Assembly: GCA_009741485.1 (NCBI GenBank)
Contig: CM019214.1
Coordinates: forward strand, 8,174,886 to 8,238,885
DNA length: 64,000 bases
Origin: Malurus cyaneus samueli
Taxonomy: Eukaryota > Chordata > Aves > Passeriformes > Maluridae
Reading direction: 5' to 3'
Below the pieces are notes generated by a model that saw only the letters and a program-made list of their open reading frames with translations, was not told the origin of the DNA and made no database searches. Of the stretch, positions 1-14,620 are shown piece by piece (positions within the stretch are counted from its first letter, which is position 1; each line of letters begins with the position of its first letter). The translations under genes and the position numbers were made by a program.

Positions 1-1271
1 ATCTTCATGGTTCACTGGCAGTTTCTCTTGCTTTTTTTTTTTTCCAAATACATTCTTCTCCTTCCAATAATCACACAGATGGTAGATCTACCCCATCCCC
101 CTCTGACCAGTTCATACATTTAAAAATTGTTTATTATCCTTATTTTCCTGATGACAACTTTATGTCAATAACATTTTGTGAGATCCAGGCATCCAAAATC
201 TGAAGGTCTGCACCTACTCTCCTAGATCAAGTCACTGAAAGCAGGAGGCAAACTTCAAAGTCAAGGATGCAAAACCTCTTCCAAATCAGCAATGTAAAAG
301 ATGCAACATCTGACTCTACTTGTGACAGACTCTATCTATAGACATTAGAAAACTAAAAATTAGGAAAAGTAAATCATTAGGTCAATTTTCACTTCCTTGA
401 ATAAATTGTTATTTCTGCACACTTTTAAAGATAATTCTGATATTCTAAAGAGAGATTGATATATAGTTATATAGAAGAAAGATATGCAACACAGTATGGA
501 CGGAGAGTGTTGAGCTGAGTGAACAGATAGATGGCCATATGTTTTAAAAATAGGATCTTATATTCTCTATTTCTGGAACAGAAAAACTAAACCCACTCAA
601 TCTCTCTGCCCCTCTGCTATAGTGAGACAGTTGTGTATAACAAACCACTATACCAGCAAAACATGCCTAAATTTTCAACAAAGTAGAAAATAACCACACA
701 AATAATTTTTAAAAAGCAAGAGCCACACAAGAAATGGCATATGCTTCTTAAACAAGTGTGACTTCCAATTGAACACCCAGCCCCAAAAACCCCACCAAAC
801 TTTGTCCTTTCTCTCTTAAGGAAAATTCATGCTACCCCAACATAAAATACTAGCAAGTAAATTAAGACTATGACAGCTTCCCTATTTCTTAATCTTTTTC
901 TAGATTGAGACATACACAAAAGTACCTTGAGTTCATGGCTGAAAGGAAACTGTAATTGCTTCAGTTCAGATGTAATTGAATTTCTGACATATGTCAAATA
1001 TCTTTTTACTTTTGACAGATGTATTTTTACTTTCATTTTAAACTTCATGGATATATGTATCTCTTAGTCTGATCTCTAAAGCACAGTTGAGTTCTGAACC
1101 TACGGCAGATTTTAATCAAAATCTGCAGAGTTGTGACATCACCAATGACACCGGTGCTGTGACATCCTTTTAGTTTTTACACATAACCAAAAATTGTAAT
1201 GCTTCTACAATATCCAGAAGACATATCACACTTCATGCAGCAGACAGGAACTGGAAATAGCCTGACTTGAG

Positions 1272-1293
1272 TCATATATATATATATATTATA

Positions 1294-1337
<44 letters not shown>

Positions 1338-1339
1338 AT
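1272..1339. repeat. (TA)n microsatellite
   Basis: An almost uninterrupted run of alternating T and A with a few interruptions (ATT, GAT) in its first third. Being self-complementary it can extrude a hairpin or cruciform, and it is likely to vary in length between individuals. Confidence 0.95.
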
Positions 1340-4226
1340 TTCAACATTACAGGTTTCTGTAGTAAACCAGACCTGATCCTTGCACCTTTTTTTCAGTTTT
1401 TCTTTTTTTTTGGTTTCTTAGTACTCAAGAAAATAAAGTTAGTAAGAGGAATCTCTCTTTAAAAGTTATGCTTGCCTATTAATTTGACTTGTGCCATAAA
1501 ACAGCAGTTCTGTGAATGACAGAACCCACAATATGGTACATGCATTTCATAGCTATGAACAGCAGTATTATTGTAACTGGACTAACAATAACTTTATCTT
1601 AGCTTGTCAAATAAGGTAAGGGGGTTTTTCCCCCTACTTATGTATCCTTTTAACCACTCTGTTTTGTGTGCAAGATGCTAAAATCCAAAATGTGTTAATG
1701 CAATGTTAAATCATGGCACTCGTCAACAGGTAATCCCCAGATTCCAAAATTCTGAAGAAATTAGTTACACTTATTATTCCACCTGAAAATAAAAGAAATC
1801 AGGCTTAAATGAGAATATATGGTCAAGCTCCTACAAAGCAGAAGAGCCAATAAAATACAAAAGAAATTTCTACGTTTCATTAAAAATCCTTCAGCAGAGC
1901 ACCAGCTTTTAGAGCTGCAGCTTCAGTCTTTAACTATACTAAAAATTGTCCCCTTAAATGAAACTTTTCTCCTATTCACAGCTTTAAAGATAGAGTTTTT
2001 TGTCTTTGTCCTTATAGGTAAAATATTCAAAGATCAGCCAGGGTATTGCTGCAATGTAACTGAAGCATTGGTGCTTAGCAAGGAGCTGATGTCTCCAGAG
2101 AATGAGGACTTCACACAGAAACAGCCCATGACATTTACAACAGCAATGGACAACTTGGTACTTAAATACAGCTTTCTTCTCTTCCTAATGCCAGCTGTGA
2201 GTTCAAGGTGTTTCCTGTGGTCTGTGCAAGTGAAAATGAAAAGATAAAAATCATGTGCTCTGAAAACAAGATTGCAGGACTCAATTCATAAAGCTTTATG
2301 TAGGAAAAGAAAATCCCTGAAAGCAGACAAAGACCCTTCTTTTTTTTTTTCTATTTATTACAGTGTCATTTTCATTACTTCCATGGTCAGGAGAAAATGC
2401 AGTCAAACAATAGCCTGGATCTCACTGCTGTTGGATTTTATGTTATTTTAAGGAATGAGTACTGACTTGACTGCAGTGGACTCATACAGAGGCCAGTAAT
2501 CATATCTCTAGAATGACAATTTATAGAATACATCTTATGTTCTGACTGCTCTCATTGATATGCAAAACCTGCTCCAGAATTTATCAAGACTATCACAGAA
2601 CAATAATTTGTCCCTAGAGGAAGTACAGAAAAAAAACATCAGCAATATTCTCCAGCAAAAATATCTGTTGAGCTGTCAAGTGTCTTTCTACTTCAGAGAC
2701 ATTTTTGATTTTTACGGACAAACTGGTAACTCACATTGACTTGTTCTTTTTTTTACAAGTAATGATTTCTGACAGAATCCATTTTTTCAAACTCTGAAAA
2801 TCCACATGTCTACACAGTATCATCTTTTATTGTCAGTGTGATTTCACATGCTGGTTATGTACATCCCTGCTACTCAATCATTACACCATGTTAGGACACA
2901 ACAGTTCAGAAATATCCAGAAATATTTTAACCCTGCCACAAAGATCTGGGAGACACTGGATCAGTTAATGGGACACGTAGCTACTCACCTATGACTCAGG
3001 TATAACTACAGATCATATTTAAATTTCATTAAGCTTTCATTCAATTCTCATAGTATTTTATTCTTTGAATTTCTGTGGTTAATAGGATATTTATTAGAAT
3101 TCTCCTGGCTCCTTGAGGAGTAGTTGAAATGTGGTGTGAGTTTCCAGCCATAAAGAAAATTAGCAGATTATGGCTGGAGACTGTGTGTTGATTCCTGTTG
3201 TGTGAACAAGGTTAAAATCACCTCTGCAGCTGTAATTTAGAGCAAAGTGAAGTCAGTATTCAAAAAATCCAATAAATACATGAGCTGGTGACCTCTGAAA
3301 TTAAGAGATTAATATAGAGGGATATGCTTGAGGACCTCAAGAAAAAGAAGAACAATATGCTTAGAAATAAACATGTAGGAATTACTAGATTAAAAAACAA
3401 ATAAAATGAAGCCTAAAAATGGGAATTAAGATACTCTGGAAGAGATCAAGAACCCAAATTACTTGACAGTGTCAGCATGATTCTGAATCATCTGACCCAG
3501 AAGAAAGGTTTTGGGTGACTCAATGGTAATTGGGAGCCACAGTGTTTCTGAACAGGGGCAGCTGCTGCAGATCATGTACCTCGGTGTGAATCCAGAAATG
3601 GAAATCATACACAATCAGCCACAATTCAGGAGGCAAGATGAGTACTTCATTTTCACGTGAAATACAAAATAAATGCCTAAAATTTATCCTTTACTTTTTT
3701 TTTTTATTATTTTATTTTTTTTAACAGAGTTCCAGTAAGAGACCAGTTTTCTTTTGATTCAGGAAGAAAAAAACAAATCATTCCTGATTTTTTTCAAAAA
3801 TTTAGTAAAATATAGAAGTAGATAAACCACATGAAACCAATACCTTTTTGGAATAGGAAGAAGACATTTTAGGTCAATAAATGTAACTTCCACTCACAAT
3901 AACTTGTGGTGAGATAACTGGGAATTAAAATTTTCATGCAGTAACAATCAATCAAGATAAACCATTTAAAATCTGTCAAAACAAGAAGCTGCCAGCCTTC
4001 AAATCTAAGACCTTTTTTTTTTCTCCATATGGTTTAGTCACTAAAGCAGCTCAAGGTATGAGCGATTTGCAGTCAAACATTGAACAAATGTAGGGACAAA
4101 TACAGTTCCCAATAGCTGTTTGTCACAGGTGCCAGATGAAGAAAAGGTGGAGGAAAAAAATTCTTGTGCATAAAGATAACAAAGAACAGATCTTTACAAA
4201 CTGTCATTTGGTAGCAACCTAAGGGG

Positions 4227-4244
4227 AAAAAAAAAAAAAAAAAA
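4227..4244. repeat. Poly(A) tract, 18 A
   Basis: A pure run of 18 A following GGGG. No target duplication or recognisable retrocopy sits upstream, so I treat it as simple sequence. Confidence 0.85.
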
Positions 4245-6177
4245 GCACTTATTTTATCCTGCTCATGGGCAAAAAGTTTGGAGTTGGAGAAGAGTGAGAA
4301 AAGAGTTTAAAAAATAGTAGTTCATTTTCCTACAATCTGTAGATTTTTCTGATTGAATACATTGGATCTCAAAATTTAATTTCATCTTTAGACATCTTTC
4401 TTTTGTATAGAATAATGACCAAGCACCTTAAAATGAAGATTCTTTGGAGGCAATAGGCTGAAATGGGAAAAAAAAAGGAAGCTTGTACAATTTGTATCTA
4501 TTGCTGGTACTTGACTTCTTGACCCTGCCATCATGCTGTTGTAGTAAAAGAACAAGAAAAATAATATAATGGAAATTCTGAAAACATTAATTCAGAAACT
4601 TCAAAGTATTTTTTTGCCATTTTGGGTTGCACTAGTAAAAGAATGTTTAAAGTGGATTTACTTATCCAGAACTCTGCAGGTCTTTTTTAATTTCTTCACT
4701 GCTAAACATTTCAGTCACTATGATCACCTAACTTGACTTAAATACATAGGATTTCTCAGAACTCATTGGAAAAAAAATCAAGGTTCAGTCTCAATACTTC
4801 TTGAACAAGAGAATTTAATTAGAAAAGAACACAGCCACTTGATTTAAAACTTGACAGTGATAGTGCATCCTCCACGTTTCATTGAGAATTGTTCTGAGAG
4901 TTAATTAAGCTCATTGTTAAAAATAGGTTTCACTTTTAATTTGCCTGCTGAATAACACTGACTTGTTTTCAGTCCCTGCTTTTTCCTGTGACAGTGAATG
5001 CTTCATCACCAACATTCTGGTTTTTAGAGAGGTTGAACAAATGAATTGTCACCAAAATTCTCTTTAGTCAGTAAAGTAATTTGGGATCACTTGTTCTCTC
5101 TCATCTTAAATCATTCAAACATGCTTGTATTGCAAAGATGAAAAACAACTGCAGAAGGCAACCCAGGCTAATTAACACATGTATACCAAATGGAGGGGTT
5201 TCAAGCAGTTTGAAAACAAACTCTGTATTTTTTCAACCACTAAGAATGGTGCCAATAAATAGAGATACCAAAAAGTAGGGGGGAAAAGGCATTTCTACTT
5301 AATTCAGAGCTTGGAGGACTAGTTAAATCTGTAAATCACAGAAAGAAAAATAACAAAAATTAATTCTTCATTTGGAAAAGTGATAAATCAATAAGAAGAA
5401 AAGATTAATAGGATACAGCTTGTGGCTTCTCATTTGAAGGGATGTAAAGTAAGCTGGAAAGATAAGTATTATCCAAAATTTCCTCAACAGCTACTGACAT
5501 GCTTTTATATTGGGTAGTGTCATGTGTCATTATGTGTGATAAAACTGATTTGTTTGTGCATGTAGAAAATGAGTTGTTTCACACAGCTCCAAAGAACAGC
5601 TCCATTCAGCAATCAAATTCTTATTTTCCTATTTAATGAAAAAGAGAAAATTGTATACACTGGGTAGAAAAAAAGAAATTGGAACAGCCCCTAGGAGGAC
5701 AGCATGCAATTCAGGCTGAGGTTTCTGTTGGTTGCATGTAGCAGAGGTAATAAAAAAGGCAACAAACCTCAGAGATCAGCTGACATTGCTGGCACTCACT
5801 GTGAAAAAGCCACTGCTATCTGTAATTAATAGGTATCAATCTTTATGGGTGTATAACCTTTGTTTTACCTCAGTACCATTCTGAAGGAGAAAATTACTTA
5901 ATTTATAAGGGATTTTCAGCGCTTGTGAAGCAGATAAAAGACACAAACAGGCAAACAAGACAATCAAAAACATGATGTGCATTCTTTAAGTTCATCTGTT
6001 ACAAAAAGCCTCCGATGTTAACTAGACTGAATTTAACACCTTAAAGAGGTAGTTAATAGCTCCAATTTAGAGATAAAAGAAACAGTCACATCATGAAGAC
6101 CTCTTGATGGTTGCATGGGATCATTTTCATTCGAAATCTCCTTTTGGACTTTGTATGAAAATTGTTTACCCAGTGCT

Positions 6178-6240
6178 TCATCAAATGATTATGAGAAAAG
6201 GGCCCATGATGATTTGATGATCATCAAATGATTATGAGAA
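6178..6240. repeat. Duplicated 20-mer with perfect palindrome
   Basis: The 20 bases at 6178-6197 recur exactly at 6221-6240, 43 bp apart. The second copy overlaps a perfect 18-bp palindrome at 6212-6229 (ATTTGATGA/TCATCAAAT). The intervening bases are not duplicated. The arrangement looks like a small templated insertion during break repair. Confidence 0.8.
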
Positions 6241-8256
6241 TACAACCTCTGGGCTTTATTTTGAAACAGTCACAACTTTAATAAAGAAAACCTTTATTAC
6301 ACCTGTACCACTCCCTGGTTTAAAATTAATGCTAAATTCCTTCTCTCAAGTAAGAGAAGATTCGTGAAAATAAAATTATCAAGTACCTTAACAAGATGTG
6401 AATGTGCAAAGTACTCTGTGCATTTTTATTACCCACTTCAATTTGAAAAGGTTTTAACTATTTTTGCAAATACAGGTTTTATCTAATGTAGCATATTAAC
6501 AGTAAAAAAGGCAATGTAAACAACTGCATGGAAAAAACAATGTCCTAGCAAGAGGAGTCTCAGAAAATAAAACACTCTTCCAATGCTCTCATGACCCTTT
6601 AAATGTGCTGTCATCAAAAGATGCCACCACTGTGCAAAGAAGTGAGCTTAATTTCCCTCCAGTCAGCAGAAGATGATACTAGACCAAGTGACTGCAAGTG
6701 TAATAAAGTATCTTATGTACATTGTTTACATAAACTCTGATGTGCAATGAAGAATTCTGTGCTGCATGCTTCAGTGGCTGTGAGATATTACTCCTTGTAA
6801 TAATAAAGGTCATGACTCACTTTTCAGCTATTTGCAGTGCAAGTCCTCGTTCTGCAACTCTCTTAGAACACACAAATGATGTTCTGTACTTAATACCAAA
6901 ATCCCCTCTGTTGACTTCTATACCTGACTTATGGGCAGAACAAGCATCACATTGAACGAAAGGCAAAGTCTGGATTACAGTTATAGCACATCCTCGTCTT
7001 TCCCACACAGCAGACACAGCACAAGTGCCCAAATTCTCTTTTTTCCTGCACTGGTTTGGGACTTGGGTGGGTTTTTTTAGCTTGGTATCAGTGATGCATT
7101 TAAAGAAATAAATATTACTTGAACCGAAATATTATTGTAAGATGAAAGATTGTTACTAATGTTGACAATGAGGCATCAACCTGATCTTCTTCCTGGAAAT
7201 AGGAAGGATTTCAGCATAAATACTGTAAAAGCTAAAAGTAACATTGTATGCATCATAAAGGATTGAAGAGAAAGATAAATAGATTTTTGCTGAGACTCAC
7301 ATGAAGAGAAAAGAGGCACCAGTGATATGCATTCTTTTTGCAAATACACTCAGGCATGCTACAATCCCAACGGATTCATCAAATCAAAACAGGCCCTGCC
7401 TAATCATTCAGGCTTTGTGACAGAAAAGTAAATCAGGGAATCAAATTCCCCCTGGTAACTGAAAGATATCCATTTTTTATGAGAATGTGAATAATTTATT
7501 ATCTTTCCCATAAAAAAAAAAGAAAAAAATAATTTGTTAATCTTAGTAATAGTATGACAAAATATCTAGGGAAGAATGAAAGCAGCAGAGTAAAAAGGAT
7601 ATGATGTTCATTTTAATTAAATTATTCCCACCTGTCAGAGAACAGTTTTAAGGATCCCATTTGGCAAGAACTGGAGCTATAGCATTATTGATCCTGTTAG
7701 CTCTCATCAGCAAGAAGAAATAGATAATTTTGAGCCGAACATATAGACATTGGCATGTTAAAGTATTTATCAAAACAATTAGCTACACAAATAATCCCAC
7801 CACTACTCACACCACAGCAGTTAGAATGCATGCCTGAAGGCATTTACATTTCCTGTAATGACAGTGTAAGAGAGGCAGATGTTTAAATTTAAATTCTTTG
7901 CTATCTGGGGATTGTCTTACCTACCTGAAATTCAAACAGGTTCAAGATTCAAATTCAACAGGCTAACAGATTCAAATATGCTACTGAGTCAATACTTGAA
8001 CCAACAAAATGCATTTTTCCTATAATGAATAATCTGACTCGTGAATCTGACTCCTAGCAGTTATTATTCAGTTTATCACACACCCTATGTACAGAACCAA
8101 ACAGATTATTTAAGTGTGTATAAAACTTTTAACAGGATGTTTAGGGGAGGGAACATAGGAAAAGAAGAAAACAAAAGTCGGTGAGGGAGGAGCAAGCATA
8201 CAAGAATAAAGCTTTCCTAACCAAGTCAAACAACTAGTCCTAACAACTTTGTGATT

Positions 8257-8306
8257 AAAATTAAAAAAAAAAAAAAAAACCCAAACAAACAAACAAAAAA
8301 AAAAAA
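8257..8306. repeat. A-rich / (CAAA)n low-complexity tract
   Basis: Poly(A) of 17-18 bases followed by CCAAACAAACAAAC and a second A run. It could be the tail of an old retroposed element on the plus strand, but I see no body to go with it. Confidence 0.8.
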
Positions 8307-11300
8307 GTCCCTGCCCTCCCTGACTGCAATACAAATTGAGATTTCATGTAATTACAACTGAATATTTTCAGACAGCGACAGGAATATGTATCTATTGAAG
8401 GGTTGTAGAAATCTGAGCAGAGAAGGTAGATGAAAGAATTCATTGAGTTGTGGAAAATGTGTAGAAGCAAGTTAATCTCTAGGCAGGAAAATTATGGAAT
8501 GATCTGATTGTATAAATTTGACCTGTGTTATTGGGTTTTACACAAAAATAAAATCAAAAAAAGACACTGCTGTGTAACACACCAGGGTCTGTGCCACATT
8601 GCACTGAATTCCAAAAGAGATTCCAGGCACATTCTGCTGTTCACAGCAGTTACAGAGAGTACTGTAAAGAAGACTGCAAAAAAGTCTTACCCTTATCTTC
8701 TAAATACTTGTGCCCAGTGAGACCTCACTGTACTGGAGCCTGGACTTCTAAAAACATCTGATGCTACTTGGGATGAGAAAAAATGGGTCAGAAAAGTGAC
8801 CACCATAGATATTTAAAAGGCCTAACACTTGGGAAATAAGACCTTTAAAATCAAGCCGAAGCACACAATGTTATGCAAGCCAAATTCTGATTAAGAGAAA
8901 GCTTAATGCTTCTCGGACTTTAAAGTGCGCACCACTAAGTTGAAATTTTTTTTACCACTGGGGATAAAAACTATTGTTTAACTACTGAATGCATACTGTA
9001 TAATCTGTCTTTCCCTTTCCCTTGGCTTCTGTTTTATACTTGAGACCCATTCTTCGTTGACTTAAAAGAAAAAAAATCAACGAAAACATTTTACAAAGAG
9101 AGTTCTAGAGAAACTCAGTATATGAAAAAAAGGAACATTAATTCAACAGTGTAATTATCAAGTACTCTTAAGGCATAAAACTTCAAGGTTGAAAGATGAG
9201 TTTCAATAACATCTTCTAGCATTTATGCTTTAAAATAAAGTCTGTACCCTGGGCAGTTACTTAGTAAAGTAAGTTTAAGTTGTCTTTCTCTATTGGAAAG
9301 TATAACGTAAATAAAACAAAACAAAAGAAAAATACAAAGTTTAAACCAACTAGCTCTTCCTTCCCTCAAACCCTCAGACCTACTTTTGACAAAATTTTAT
9401 CATGGTCTTCCATCTCCAAATGTTCTTACACAAAAGGTTCAATTTCTTTCCCACACTTGGCCACCTCCTCATTTAAAACTGTTAAGGGAATATTTTCAAG
9501 AATTCTGTAATTATCTTCAACCTTTTCAGGAAAGAAAAAGAAAGATCTGTGTAATTGTTATAAATTTCCATACATTTTTTCTATTAATACCAGTGCCAGT
9601 AGGATGGTTTGGGTTTTGGTTTTGTTTTTTTATGTATACGATGTTTAAATACACTTCACATTTTATATAATACTATCTGGCTATTAGTATTTTTCAGGAA
9701 CCATAGTTTTCAATGTTTCTCATAACTAAACAGCTGGATAGAGAAAGAAAGTCAACTTAGAAATACAAATGAAAAAAAGCTACAGCAGAATCAACGATTT
9801 TCCTTCTTGGTCAGCAAATTAGCTAATTTAGGGCAGGAGGGAAAGCAAATCTTCAGTGTATGGTTGGGATGCAGCATGGATGTGGAAGGGTCTTGCACAG
9901 ATGAATTACAAAGACAGAGAAGTCACTATTCCAAGAGCAGAGGAGGATAGGGAAAATGGAAATAAAACAGACATCTAGAAAATCAAACTCCTTCATTTCT
10001 GCTCAAGAAACAATTGCTTGATACTGCTGGTAATTTCCCCACCGTGCATGTGCAGCTGGAAACAAAAAATTAGTGCAGATAATTTTTTATAGCCAATTTA
10101 GAGCTAGACATAGATTTACTGAGTAATTTACAGGATGAAACAAATCTGTATCTGTGGAGTTTTCACTGGGTTTATTACCTAAACAGGTAAAGGCTAGAAG
10201 AAAGAATGAGGAAGAGGGGAGAAATAAGGCAGTTCTGTCTTATTCAAGAACACATTCTGACTCCATCTTGCCCATCCACAGCTATTATCAAATAGATTAG
10301 AAACAATATGCTATTCCAAGTCAAAATTAATCATCTTTTCATTTTCTAGTTCTATTGAAATTGGAGGAGATAACTTCTTATCAAGCTCTAAAACAGAGCA
10401 GGTATTTTAAATAGAGAAATAGACCAAGATAATGTGAAATAACAGCATCCCCTGAGGCTGATTTGCACAGTTTAAATGCTCTGAAGTACTGTACTCTGGA
10501 TGTTCAGTAACAAATCATGATATTCTGAAGGAAATCTACTGCACAGCCTAGCTAAAATCTGTGAGGCAATTATAGCTTGGAAATCTGTTTTTCATGATAA
10601 ATCCACATGGGAAGTCTTAAGTGGATCTGCATGAGATGATATAAAATCTGGTTTCTGAAGTCTTCCCTTCTCTTATTTGCATCCTGAATATTTTTTTTTC
10701 CTTCTCTCTTCTATTGCAACATCAGGAGACCATGCTGAAATATTTAAAGCATTGCCTTACACAGTCACGGAAATGCAATGTTCTATTCCATAAACTCACA
10801 GTATTGTTTTTAAGAGAACAGTAACTGAGAATTTTTGCTTATTTTTACATTGTTGCCTTTTGCTTCCTTAACTTCAAGTTATTTCACTACAATAGATTCC
10901 TGGCAAAAACAAATGAAGAGAGGTCTACAGTACAGAATCTGTAAAGAAAATAAAATTCAAAGGTAAAAAGAGGGCATATAACAGGCCAAATAAACAGATA
11001 TAAAATATGTATGGCCCGAAGAGATTGCAGAGAAGTACAAAGAAAAATCTTTAAGCTTTATCCTGTTTTATATTAGAAGGCACGAGTGCCTTAAAACATG
11101 ACACAAAAATTTCCCTACTGATTCTCCCTAAGTAAAGAAAGCCTCAGGTGTGCTGTGGCTTTAGAGAGCTCTCCAAGGTTGGTTTTTTTTTTGCTGAGAC
11201 AACCAGCACTCAGGAATGCCACCAACTGGAACTCATTGATTTTGTCAGCACATCCTCTGGAGATAAATATGGCTTAGACCACATCACCTGTACCAGGACT

Positions 11301-11695
11301 GAGTGCTGACACTCTGTTTCACTGTCAGCATTTACATGAGGACACTGCTCTTGCACAATGGTTTCACAGGGTTGAGAGAGGCAAGCCAGGGTGATTCAGC
11401 AATCAGGAAAATGACATGTGCATGGATTAGGCAAGGATCCCATGCCCTCCTTTCTGCTGGAAATGTCACAAAGAAAATCTACATCTGTACAAGCTTCCAG
11501 GTACCACGATAGTACATCAGAGAAAACAGAACATGGGAAAATGCCAGCTGGAGGTTTAAACATGGAACAGTCATACAGACAGATACCCAAATAGGGACAG
11601 GAAGGAAACACTTGTGTCTTTCATACACTGTGTTCAACAAGGCAATGTTTTGGGCAGCATAGACAGCAATTTCTTCAAAAGCATGTGTAATCTTT

Positions 11696-12104
11696 TGTCG
11701 GCGAAGGGAAGACTCGGACCACTCAATATGAGTTATAGGCGAACTTCAATTTATTGTAAACAATGTCTAAGTTTTATAACATACATAATTAGCTCATGCA
11801 TATTCTGTAATACTTATATTTCATAGGTCCACGTCCTACACGTCAACTCTACCTCTAATGATTCCTTTGCCAAATTTCCCTTATCTACTTCTACTTTTTC
11901 CCAAGGCTAACTAGCACAAAAACCTCGTAGGGAGTTTCCAGCAGCTTAAAAACATGATGTCCTTGCATTGCCTTCCCATCACCTCAGAAGGATGGTTCAC
12001 ACAATTTCAGCAATTATTCTATCTGAGTGCGACACCTGCATTCCTTCATCTCATCAAGCTGTAAAACATCTACGTGATCCTTCTCAGCTTAGATACCTTC
12101 CACA
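11696..12104 (-). mobile_element. Solo LTR, ERV2/ERVK-like, with 6-bp target-site duplication
   Basis: Read on the minus strand, this 409-bp element starts TGTGGAAGG and ends CCTTCGCCGACA, the TG...CA termini of a retroviral LTR. It is flanked by exact 6-bp direct repeats ATCTTT at 11690-11695 and 12105-12110. An AATAAA signal on the minus strand lies at 11755-11750, about 55 bp from the 3' end, as expected for the R/U5 part of an LTR. The 3' end resembles passerine ERVK LTRs that I recall. There is no internal retroviral sequence next to it, so it is a solo LTR left by LTR-LTR recombination. It lies in the same orientation as the CFAP47-like gene and so could donate a polyadenylation signal. 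The six-base duplication fits class II ERVs. Confidence 0.85.
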
Positions 12105-14620
12105 ATCTTTTGAGTAGCAGTTTAACTGCCTGTGGTGCAGAGTCTAACTAGATACAGGAGAGCACCACAACTTTGGATCGATTCTACTGAGAAAAGTGAT
12201 AGGGGATGAGAAAATACATAAGGAAGTTAAAACATAGAATGGTAGTAACAGCTCAAGGACTCAGTAAGAAAGTTCTGAAGTGAAAAGCTGTAAAAAAATC
12301 TATGGAAAGAAAACAAAGCATCCAAAGGTGGCAAGCCAGCAATATCATGGATGAACCCATTCCAAGAAAAAGGCTGACCTGTCCTCAAATGACTAATAGC
12401 AACTTGGGCAGCAAAGACACATCCCATATCTCATTGGGAATACCAACTATGTTTGTTAGTCCTGGTCATCTATTGCATGTATGGCTATAAAACCAATGTG
12501 TGTATTCTGAAATTGCACAAATCCTGCTTGCAAAGCCTCTCTGTACACAGCAAAAGATGCCCACGCCTAAAGTGATCCCATGAGGAAGGAATCTCATACT
12601 CTAAGGTGGAAGACAGGTAGGTTTCTTTTAAAGGACAATTCCAGGGAAGATGATATAAAATATTCTCATGAAACTCTTGGCTGACAAACCACCAACAGCC
12701 AGAGACAATCAGAAATCTACAACAGGTTACAGCCTGTTTTTCTGACAGACTGGTGCTGAGGACACAGGGACCAGAAATTTTTCTGCCAGGTATCCAACAG
12801 CCAGTAACTCCCCATCTAGATGCAATCTCCAGTCAGCCAGCCTCTGCTCTATATTCATAGCAACATCACAGAACTGGAGTGAAGCCTGACTTTGCACACT
12901 GAACTGACCCCAGAGTTAATCCTGGACCCTCTCAGGCAGCAAGTCCTAACAATACCTTAGGGGCAGGGACAAAAGAAGCAGCAGGGTATAAAAAAATTGA
13001 GATGCTAAAGACAGCCTGATCTAGCAAACTGTTCCCCTTCCGAAAAATGAGAGACAGAAGAGTAGAATGAAAATATTAGCTGCAGTCCTGGGAAATGAAT
13101 GCACCCACAGCTGGGTGCCAGCTTGAGCCACTGATGGTTGATTTCAGCAGAACCTCTGATGTAAGTTATGAACTGTAAAATTGTTTCTGCTTGTTGAAAA
13201 TGACCAAACCCTGGTCATAAAATGCAGTTAAAATACAGAAGAGGAAAGAAAACTTAGTATTTTACATGTTTTCAAAATAGTCTGTTAGAACGAAGAAATA
13301 TTTCTCACAGGTCTTTATTTTTTTCCTTTTTTCTGGCTCTTCAAGTCATTTTGAGATAATGAAAGCACTATAAAAGAAACAGAGGAACTAAGGACAACCA
13401 GGGCATGTATGTTAGTTTTGTTGTTTTTTTCAGTCTTTGAAAGCAATAAGAAAAAACAGACTCTGCTTGCAAAATTGCTGAAAGAAAAACGTGGATGGAA
13501 ATAACTATAGAATTAAAGAAGCAAGTGTTGAAATCTAACATTTTTGGGAGATGGCCTGAGGACCTGAACAAAATTTATGCCATTTCTTAGGTGAAATTAG
13601 TTTAAAAGCCAAATTTTCTGTAATGACAGTGGACAGTACATGACATAAAAAGCATGCTAAAATGCTTTCTCAAAGAATGTTGAATAAAATATGAAATTGC
13701 AATAGTAGCAAGCTAGATATTACTAACATAAAGAACATACACAGAATTTGAATATCCCAAATCTGATTGCCATCAAACTAGTTTTACATTGCAGGCATCT
13801 TTGTGGAAAATGTCTCATAACATTAAATACATTTATCAAACATAATCCATCTTTCCATCCTAAGTGCTCAGCAAAGTTAATAAATACATATATTTTACAG
13901 GAAATCAAAGTTAAAAGGAAAAATTAAAGAGTTAATCATGGGAAACAAGACAAACATGATACAGGTAACCTGGCAGCTTAAAATATAGAAGTTTTAAAAC
14001 ATAAAATTTGTGCTGAAATATGGAGAGAGGTATTTAAAATGCAGGTTCAGCCAACTGCCCTGTTTACTGTTCCCATTTGATGCGGCACCAAGCGGATATA
14101 ACAAAAAGGTTTATTGATAACCCAGAACAGCAGCTAAGCCATAAATTCCATGACTGGAGGTTGAATGCAATTGAATTAAATTTCTGAATTTCTCCCTTCA
14201 GTTTTTAGACTGAGTGAGGAAAAAACTAATTAGTCAGCAGCAAGCACAGTTTTTCCACAAGCATGAATGCTGTTCATAAAATGATCTAGCAATCACATTC
14301 CAGCAAGTCTATGAAGAATAATATTTAGCTTCAACACATTTTCAAATTATTGTTTCTTTTTATAGGGAATAATGCATCTAATCTGAACTTCATCTACTGA
14401 TCACATTATCAAAATACTTCAGATATAAAAGGTGAGAGAAAAGTAAAACTGATAAAGATTGCTTCACTGCTCTAATATTTCTGTGAAGTGGCTGCACTTT
14501 CAGTTTTACTATGTACATGAATTAGATTTTGGACAGTTCATCACTGCTTCTGTGGAAGAAAAATAAATATATAAGGTCATGGCAAAAGTTACAGCTTTTA
14601 TATTTGCCTGTGCAAAATGT

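Noticed and set aside
1819..2247. 142-codon plus-strand open frame
   Set aside because: Longest frame in the first 16 kb, but it has no recognisable domain, no supporting splice or promoter signals, and a composition consistent with chance.
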